From contig CAMYOP010000019.1 in the NCBI GenBank assembly GCA_947260045.1, positions 1 to 20,041 of the forward strand: a stretch of DNA of 20,041 bases, written 5' to 3'. Source of the stretch: an uncultured Desulfobulbaceae bacterium (GTDB taxonomy: Bacteria > Desulfobacterota > Desulfobulbia > Desulfobulbales > Desulfobulbaceae). A program made the position numbers and the translations under genes. Under the pieces are notes generated by a model. The model worked only from the letters and a program-made list of their open reading frames with translations, had not been told where the DNA came from and did no database searches. This document shows positions 15,362 to 20,041 of this stretch, piece after piece (positions within the stretch are counted from its first letter, which is position 1; every line of letters starts with the position of its first letter).

Positions 15362-16894
15362 TTAGTCTTTAAAGGGGAGGGTGACTGTAAATGTTGTGCC
15401 ACTGCCTTCACTGCTCGTCACTAAAATGGTGCCACCCATATTTTTTACAAGGGAGTAAGAAACTGATAAACCAAGCCCTGTTCCTTCCCCTTCTTTTTTT
15501 GTGGTGTAAAAGGGATCAAAAATTTTGTCGATGGTCTCTTGTGGAATTCCCGGGCCCGTATCAGTAAATACCAGGCGAACGCCTTGGTCTTCCTGGTAGG
15601 TTTGAATTAAAAGTCGACCTGAATCACCCATGGCCTGAAGTGCGTTCATGATAATATTCATGATAACTTGTTTTAAGGCCTCAACGTCAATACTACTAGG
15701 TTTCTTCAAACCCAGATTAAGGTCCAGATCTATGTTTTTCAACCGGTATTCAAGAAGAAGCAATGACTCTTGAATCAGGTCGTCTATTGATCCCATGCGG
15801 TATCGTAAAGGTTCTTTTTTACCGAAATTCAATAGTTGTTTGACAATTATCTCTATGCGCTGCAAACCGTCATCAATGAGAGGGAGATAACGCTGGCTCA
15901 GTGCCTGATCAGTAGGGTTTTCTTTTAAGCTTTTTATACAGTTACGCATACCTCCAAGAGGGTTGTTGATTTCATGGGCAACTCCTGCTGACAGGCGACC
16001 TAGAGCGGCAAGTTTTTCAGCCTGAAACATTCCTTTATGGGCTTCATTGAGTTTTCGCTGAGAACTGAGAAGTCTGTTTCGTAATTTTATGACGTTTTTA
16101 CCAAGCTCTGTAATTTCATCATTTCCCTGGACAAGTTCTTCCATGTTTTCAATTTCACGAGGAAATGTCTGGAAGAAATGGGTGAAAATGTCAATGCGTT
16201 TAACAATGAGACGATTGATGAGCAGGTAAACAGCAAAGCCAACGCAGATAACCGTTAACAAGCCTATCATGGACAATAGCTTAAAGTTTTTAGCAGCACG
16301 CTCATCAGCCCAGCCAATTGGGATGGACAAGCTTAAGCCACCACGTTGATCACCTATTTTATAACCATGTTGATCGTGGCACTCCATGCAGGCATTTTGC
16401 GTTACCAATGGTTTTATATATCGTAAAACTCGTCCACCTTTGGTGGGTTCAATAGAGACTGCTTCACTTATACCTTTTTTGAAGCTGGCAAGACTGACAC
16501 GTTCAAAATCATCAGGAGCATTGGCAGGGTTGATTGGATTCAGGCTGGTGACACGAAATCTGCAAAAATTAGCCTCAGAGGCATATAAAGAAAGCTCTCG
16601 GGTGACCATGGCAGGGTTGCTTTTTAAATAAATATTGCCTTTATCATCACGGACAACTGAGTCAGTGAGGAATGGGTTCAGATCCATTCCAGGTTGTTTG
16701 GCCATAAAAATTCCATTGTGATCAGCTACCCATTTACGGGTAAGAAGGATCTGTTCTGCAAGCAGACGTGCCTGGTGTTCGGCCTGTTCATAAATCAATT
16801 GATTTTGAAAGATATAGGTTCGGTAAAAAGTAATAGCAAATGCTATTGAAATGATCGTGCCGATGGATAGAAAAAATTTAGTTCGTAGGCGCAT
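15362..16894 (-). CDS. Membrane histidine kinase with periplasmic haem (DUF3365/Tll0287-like) domain
   Basis: A 510-aa sensor kinase: membrane helix 1 (about 6-25), periplasmic domain (30-203), helix 2 (about 206-227), a linker, then the kinase core. The periplasmic part matches the DUF3365/Tll0287 family, with RVTSLNPINPANAPDDFE (114-131), the covalent haem motif C169-M-E-C172-H173, and GDQRGGLSLSIPI (181-193). The kinase has His307 in GRLSAGVAHEINNPLGG, N-box at about 410-422 (NIIMNALQAM), G1 DTGPGI (445-450) and G2 GTGLGLSVS (471-479). A c-type haem in the sensor domain suggests detection of NO, nitrite or redox state, which fits the neighbouring nitrite reductase genes; the ligand is inferred. 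The Shine-Dalgarno sequence is weak. The gene forms an operon with the sigma-54 regulator downstream. Confidence 0.92.
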   Translation of the reverse strand: MRLRTKFFLSIGTIISIAFAITFYRTYIFQNQLIYEQAEHQARLLAEQILLTRKWVADHNGIFMAKQPGMDLNPFLTDSVVRDDKGNIYLKSNPAMVTRELSLYASEANFCRFRVTSLNPINPANAPDDFERVSLASFKKGISEAVSIEPTKGGRVLRYIKPLVTQNACMECHDQHGYKIGDQRGGLSLSIPIGWADERAAKNFKLLSMIGLLTVICVGFAVYLLINRLIVKRIDIFTHFFQTFPREIENMEELVQGNDEITELGKNVIKLRNRLLSSQRKLNEAHKGMFQAEKLAALGRLSAGVAHEINNPLGGMRNCIKSLKENPTDQALSQRYLPLIDDGLQRIEIIVKQLLNFGKKEPLRYRMGSIDDLIQESLLLLEYRLKNIDLDLNLGLKKPSSIDVEALKQVIMNIIMNALQAMGDSGRLLIQTYQEDQGVRLVFTDTGPGIPQETIDKIFDPFYTTKKEGEGTGLGLSVSYSLVKNMGGTILVTSSEGSGTTFTVTLPFKD

Positions 16895-17020
16895 AAATCA
16901 ATCTATGGATGATGTTTTATTGAGAACAGAGTTGGACTTAAAAACAAGATCCTAGCCTGAACTCTGTTACAGGTATTGTAGCCAATATTGAATACGAATG
17001 CCTCTTTAAAACCAAACTTT

Positions 17021-17068
17021 GTTACCACCTGGTAACATGGTTAAGTATCCTTGTTACCAGGTGGTAAC
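17021..17068. promoter_or_regulatory. Two perfect 16-bp palindrome-like sites, three helix turns apart
   Basis: GTTACCACCTGGTAAC (17021-17036) and GTTACCAGGTGGTAAC (17053-17068) are exact reverse complements of each other and each has 6-bp arms GTTACC/GGTAAC around 4 bp. Their centres are 32 bp apart, close to three turns, so two dimers would lie on one DNA face. They begin about 127 bp upstream of the kinase start codon, a normal distance for sigma-54 enhancers. They could bind the neighbouring NtrC-type regulator (autoregulation) or a CRP/FNR-type protein. No convincing -24/-12 promoter was found between them and the gene. Confidence 0.65.
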
Positions 17069-17446
17069 GGACCTCCTTTGAAACGACCTGAAATCATAGT
17101 TTTTTGGTGCTTTTCAATATTTGGTGCAATTATTGATCTTGTTTTATTGTAATCCGAGTTTTCCTGAACATTTTTTTTGAAGCAACTTTAAATACCTGAA
17201 AAAGATAAGAGCAAATACGTGTAAGACAGATAAATACAACTTTCATCAGATGACTTCTGAGTGTTTGGCCATTATCGACTAGTAGCCGGTTATGGATATG
17301 GTCAAAATGAAACACAAGCATATGACAAATGATTCTTGCCTCTCCTGTCTCCCTTTATCAAGGAAAGGCATCTGAGCGACAAGCATAAGGGGGGCAAGCT
17401 GTACATTGGCCCATGGATATCTGCTGGAATCCTGACATGATTATAA
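17069..17446. other. Non-coding stretch between nrfA and the kinase operon
   Basis: No gene is supported. Open frames here are short and of poor composition. Two copies of TTTGGTGC lie near 17105 and 17120 (TTTTTTGGTGC and ATATTTGGTGC); the second resembles a -24 element for sigma-54 on the plus strand but its -12 part reads TTGAT, and no plus-strand gene follows. Confidence 0.4.
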
Positions 17447-17588
17447 TTAGGCCTTCTTTTTAAGAGCAAGGCCAACTTTAACACCTACTTCAGCGTTAAT
17501 ACGTTTTGCACTTTTCCACAGAGTTATGCAGCCTTATGCTGATTTCGCCTTTGCTGCTGGGTGTGACAGCTCTATTCTTAATGGATAA
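17447..17588 (-). pseudogene. Degenerate coding remnant of unknown family
   Basis: Two overlapping minus-strand frames look like pieces of one protein C-terminus split by a frameshift near 17500. One frame gives VTPSSKGEISIRLHNSVEKC and ends TY-stop; the other gives RINAEVGVKVGLALKKKA and then a stop at 17447. Codon makeup looks protein-like while the surrounding DNA does not. The family was not identified; a transposase end is one possibility. The piece lies between the nrfA terminator and the kinase operon. Confidence 0.3.
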
Positions 17589-17602
17589 CAGGTTTATAAG
17601 AA

Positions 17603-17631
17603 ACGGCTTATGCCACGATGACATAAGCCGT
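17603..17631 (-). terminator. Terminator of the nrfHA operon
   Basis: A perfect 10-bp stem, ACGGCTTATG (17603-17612) with CATAAGCCGT (17622-17631), around a 9-nt loop. On the minus strand it is followed by TTCTTATAAACC, only moderately U-rich. It starts 46 bp past the nrfA stop codon, the expected place for the end of the transcript. Confidence 0.65.
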
Positions 17632-17676
17632 AAGATTGCTCAAAAAAATGTATCAGCCAGTACTGAAGATATAAAT

Positions 17677-19179
17677 TTAATTGTAAGATGTTTTGAACTC
17701 TAGACCTTCTCTGGTTTTTGGATCATACAGACCTTTTGCGCTCGCATCTTTTATATGTTCCTTTCTTAAAGTGTTGAGAAAATTATTCTTTTCATCAACA
17801 AGCTGCTGGAAAGGAAGGCCGATGAGTTGCTGAGCCTTTTCCTTGGTTGAAAAGTCAGGCGCAACGTAATCAACTCCATTGTGTTTAGCCAGAATAATTC
17901 TCAGCTTAACTCGCGCTTCCTGACCTTTATTAATTGCAGTGCCTAAAATTCTAAGAGTTTCCTCAGGAGCATGGAAAAATGATCCGTGACTGGCAATGGA
18001 GTAGTCCCAGCGCCATTGTGCATGCCTTATATCCTGCTGAACTTCTTTCATTTCCTCCTCTGTTGCCCCCATTTCAAAGGCTTTGCCTGCTTCCAGGTGC
18101 GCCTTTGCAATTACATCCATTGCTGCTTTAGTCAGTTCTTCTTTTCGCTCCAATTTTCTGGCAACGGTATCACGCAAGGTTTTCTCATCCTCACGATGAC
18201 AACTGAGGCAGGTGTTCGCTATGTTATCAAAAGGACTGCCAACATTATGAGAAGAGTACTTTACTCCGCCTTCCCTTACATAAGGCATGTGACAGTCTGC
18301 ACATGAAACCCCGTTTAAACCATGGGTACCGGTCTTGTATATTTCATATCCGGGATGTTGTGCCTTAAGCATTGGTGTTTTACTTATTTTATGGGTCCAG
18401 TCGACAAAGCTTATGTCATCATAATATTTTTCCATGGCTTCAACAGACAAACCATTTTTCCATGGTAGGGTGACAACCTTGGCAACCTTCTCATTCCCAT
18501 CTTTATCTGTCCACTTTGTAGGCTTGAAATAATATTCACTGTGACATTGAGCGCAGACAAGAGTACGCATATCCTGGTGAGTAGCATCGGCAGTTTTCAA
18601 ACTCCCTTCTTCATCAAGAGCGCGTTTGAGGTAAGGCCTGGTGATGACAAGACGCATGGTCTCGTTATCATGGCAATCGGCGCATCCTATCGGATTTACA
18701 ACTTCATTACCGAATCTGGCCCATTTTCCGGTAAAAAAGTCTTCCTCGCCAATCTCACTCATGAGACGGGGAACATCCGGTGACTTACATGTCCAGCATG
18801 CTGTGGGCATGGGTCCGGTTTTGCTATCTATAGGTGCTGCTGTACGAAGAGTATTTATATTGTCCTCCAGGATGTAAAAATGGCCACGAGGTGCATTGTA
18901 ATCCTTTGAAAAGCCATATCCTGCCCAGAGAACAACCAGGGCCGGATTCTTTTCCAGCATATCATCAATCTCGTCACTTTTTCTGGTCTGCAGGTAGGAG
19001 TCATATTGCCTGGGAAAATGCTTGCCCCACTCCGCACTGATTGTTTCCAATTTTTTTATTTTTGGCACATCGTTGATTTGTTGCTGCTCGGCCTTGTTTT
19101 CGTTAATGGATAGTGCCAGCAGCAGTAAAGGTACAATTACTACCACAGAACTTATTGTCACCACTGTTGATTTCTTCAT
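17677..19179 (-). CDS. nrfA: Cytochrome c nitrite reductase, catalytic subunit NrfA
   Basis: A 500-aa periplasmic enzyme that reduces nitrite to ammonium with six electrons. An N-terminal signal or anchor helix (8-24) is followed by the mature part. The catalytic haem site is C128-W-T-C131-K132, with lysine as the unusual proximal ligand. Four further haem motifs follow: CADCH (166-170), CAQCH (209-213), CADCH (293-297) and CLSCH (324-328), giving the five haems normal for NrfA. Likely active-site residues are Arg112, Tyr216 (in CHSEYYF) and His275 (in AQHPGYE). Length is within the family range. GGGGAGG lies 7 nt before the ATG. The gene follows nrfH by 24 nt, so both are one operon. It allows nitrite respiration or detoxification, and NrfA also reduces NO and hydroxylamine. 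Confidence 0.97.
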   Translation of the reverse strand: MKKSTVVTISSVVVIVPLLLLALSINENKAEQQQINDVPKIKKLETISAEWGKHFPRQYDSYLQTRKSDEIDDMLEKNPALVVLWAGYGFSKDYNAPRGHFYILEDNINTLRTAAPIDSKTGPMPTACWTCKSPDVPRLMSEIGEEDFFTGKWARFGNEVVNPIGCADCHDNETMRLVITRPYLKRALDEEGSLKTADATHQDMRTLVCAQCHSEYYFKPTKWTDKDGNEKVAKVVTLPWKNGLSVEAMEKYYDDISFVDWTHKISKTPMLKAQHPGYEIYKTGTHGLNGVSCADCHMPYVREGGVKYSSHNVGSPFDNIANTCLSCHREDEKTLRDTVARKLERKEELTKAAMDVIAKAHLEAGKAFEMGATEEEMKEVQQDIRHAQWRWDYSIASHGSFFHAPEETLRILGTAINKGQEARVKLRIILAKHNGVDYVAPDFSTKEKAQQLIGLPFQQLVDEKNNFLNTLRKEHIKDASAKGLYDPKTREGLEFKTSYN

Positions 19180-19203
19180 TCATCATCCTCCCCTAACAAT
19201 GGA

Positions 19204-19731
19204 TTATAATTCCTTAACCCCTATATTATCAGGTGTTGCTGTGAGTTGAGAGTTGGAGCCATGGGGTACGTCCCTGTGACAATCCCAACATCTTCTGTCA
19301 GCATTTTCCGAATTGCTGGTTGACTGGTACAGGCTGTGATTATCCAACATTTGTGATACAATATCACGGTGACACATGGTGCAGTTTTTCTGAATCCTGT
19401 CAGCTGCGTTCTCTGTTGCCCTGATTTTGAGGCCGTAGGTGCGAAATGTCATGGCCACGGAATGATTAAATCCATCCATCGATTTTGCGAGCATTTTGTT
19501 TGAAAAGGTGTCCCTTGGCAGGTGGCATTCGACACAGGTTGCTCTATCCCTGTGCGAGCTATGCTGCCAAGTTGCGTAATGAGTGTTCATGGCATGGCAA
19601 TTGATACATACTTTCGGATCGCTGGAAAAATACGATATCATGTTGGACGCTTTTACCACGTAGGCAAACAGGCCAACTGCCACCACAACACTTATTGTAG
19701 CAACATATTTCATCACTTTTTCTGTTTCCAT
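19204..19731 (-). CDS. nrfH: Cytochrome c nitrite reductase, membrane subunit NrfH
   Basis: A 175-aa tetrahaem cytochrome of the NapC/NirT family that takes electrons from menaquinol and hands them to NrfA. One membrane anchor helix (about 7-27) is followed by four haem motifs: CINCH (42-46), CVECH (66-70), CTMCH (117-121) and CWDCH (148-152). Met48, in CHAMNTHY, sits where the NrfH haem-1 methionine ligand lies. The family's usual length is 150-180 aa. A strong AAGGAAGG precedes the ATG by 6 nt. The gene heads the nrfHA operon and the complex would sit on the outer face of the inner membrane. Confidence 0.96.
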   Translation of the reverse strand: METEKVMKYVATISVVVAVGLFAYVVKASNMISYFSSDPKVCINCHAMNTHYATWQHSSHRDRATCVECHLPRDTFSNKMLAKSMDGFNHSVAMTFRTYGLKIRATENAADRIQKNCTMCHRDIVSQMLDNHSLYQSTSNSENADRRCWDCHRDVPHGSNSQLTATPDNIGVKEL

Positions 19732-19857
19732 TGATCGCCTTCCTTTAAATTAATCCTGTCTTTATATTTACCCCTGTCATGTGCTGTGCGCTAAGGCCAC
19801 CTCCTTTTCAAAATGTTGATTTATGTATAAGTAATTTTGGTCTATCCTTTTAGGCCT

Positions 19858-19905
19858 ATTATAGAATCAAATATCAATATGGAGCGGGGAGAACACTTCC
19901 CTCGC
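19858..19905 (-). promoter_or_regulatory. Predicted activator-dependent promoter of nrfHA
   Basis: On the minus strand a perfect TATAAT -10 (19863-19858) has no -35 at 16-18 bp. In its place an inverted repeat, GCGGGGA (19884-19890) and TCCCTCGC (19898-19905) with one bulged base, is centred about 43 bp upstream of the predicted start near 19851. That is where class II activators bind. The leader would be about 120 nt. Confidence 0.45.
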
Positions 19906-19912
19906 CAATTAA

Positions 19913-19947
19913 AAAGTTGCTTGGTTTAATTTACAAAATGCAACTTT
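19913..19947. repeat. 8-bp inverted repeat AAAGTTGC/GCAACTTT
   Basis: AAAGTTGC (19913-19920) and GCAACTTT (19940-19947) frame a 19-nt AT-rich centre; a run of six T follows at 19955. It may be a second regulatory site upstream of nrfHA or a weak plus-strand terminator for a gene outside the window. No gene is seen from 19948 to the end. Confidence 0.35.
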
Positions 19948-20041
19948 CTGAGCCTTTTTTATCCATAATTAAAATTATTCTATTTAGTATTGTCGTCGGT
20001 TGCAGTTACAAGTTACTACAAATAATAAATAATTTATAATA

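Noticed and set aside
16965..16986. Possible sigma-54 promoter TTGGCTACAATACCTGT for the kinase operon
   Set aside because: The -24 GG is present but the -12 GC is missing at the required spacing.
19204..19731. NapC/NirT-type quinol dehydrogenase as an alternative to NrfH
   Set aside because: Short length, Met in the CHAM context and direct linkage to nrfA favour NrfH.

Overview
The window looks like chromosomal DNA of an anaerobic, cytochrome-c-rich bacterium of the Desulfobacterota, probably near the Desulfobulbales. That is an inference from gene content (NrfHA nitrite reductase, a c-type-heme sensor kinase with a sigma-54 regulator, a type II rubredoxin, a TraR/DksA-like protein) and not from any phylogenetic marker. 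No rRNA, tRNA or CRISPR array was found.

Left part (1-4400): housekeeping and stress genes, namely an EamA/DMT permease, a Uup-type ABC-F ATPase, and a divergent pair made of a small S4 RNA-binding protein and a TraR/DksA zinc-finger protein. A type II rubredoxin with its own terminator follows. At 4435-4745 lies the 5' end of an IS110-family element: a 27-codon stub of the transposase plus the structured upstream stretch where such elements encode their bridge RNA.

Middle part (4900-8200): a sodium:solute symporter is followed 7 nt later by a PAS-PAS-kinase-receiver hybrid histidine kinase. This resembles a split version of CbrA-type transporter-sensor proteins.

Accessory part (8386-13821): a decayed REP-associated (Y1/HUH) transposase is followed by a four-gene cluster of proteins without assigned function. 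These are a 159-aa helical protein, a 390-aa coiled-coil protein, a 302-aa single-membrane-span protein (probably DUF6384-like), and a 493-aa coiled-coil protein ending in a Gly/Arg/Phe-rich tail. A possible integrase N-terminal remnant closes the region. The last three genes are 5-6 nt apart and must be one operon. This cluster, bracketed by mobile-element debris, is the best candidate here for an undescribed system.

Right part (13986-19731, all minus strand): nrfH-nrfA (membrane quinol dehydrogenase and pentahaem nitrite reductase), then an intergenic stretch with a terminator and two 16-bp palindromes. Next come a membrane histidine kinase with a periplasmic DUF3365/Tll0287-like domain carrying a CMECH haem motif, and an NtrC-type sigma-54 response regulator. 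The simplest reading is that the haem kinase senses nitrite, NO or redox state and that its regulator controls nitrite ammonification and/or its own genes through the paired palindromes.
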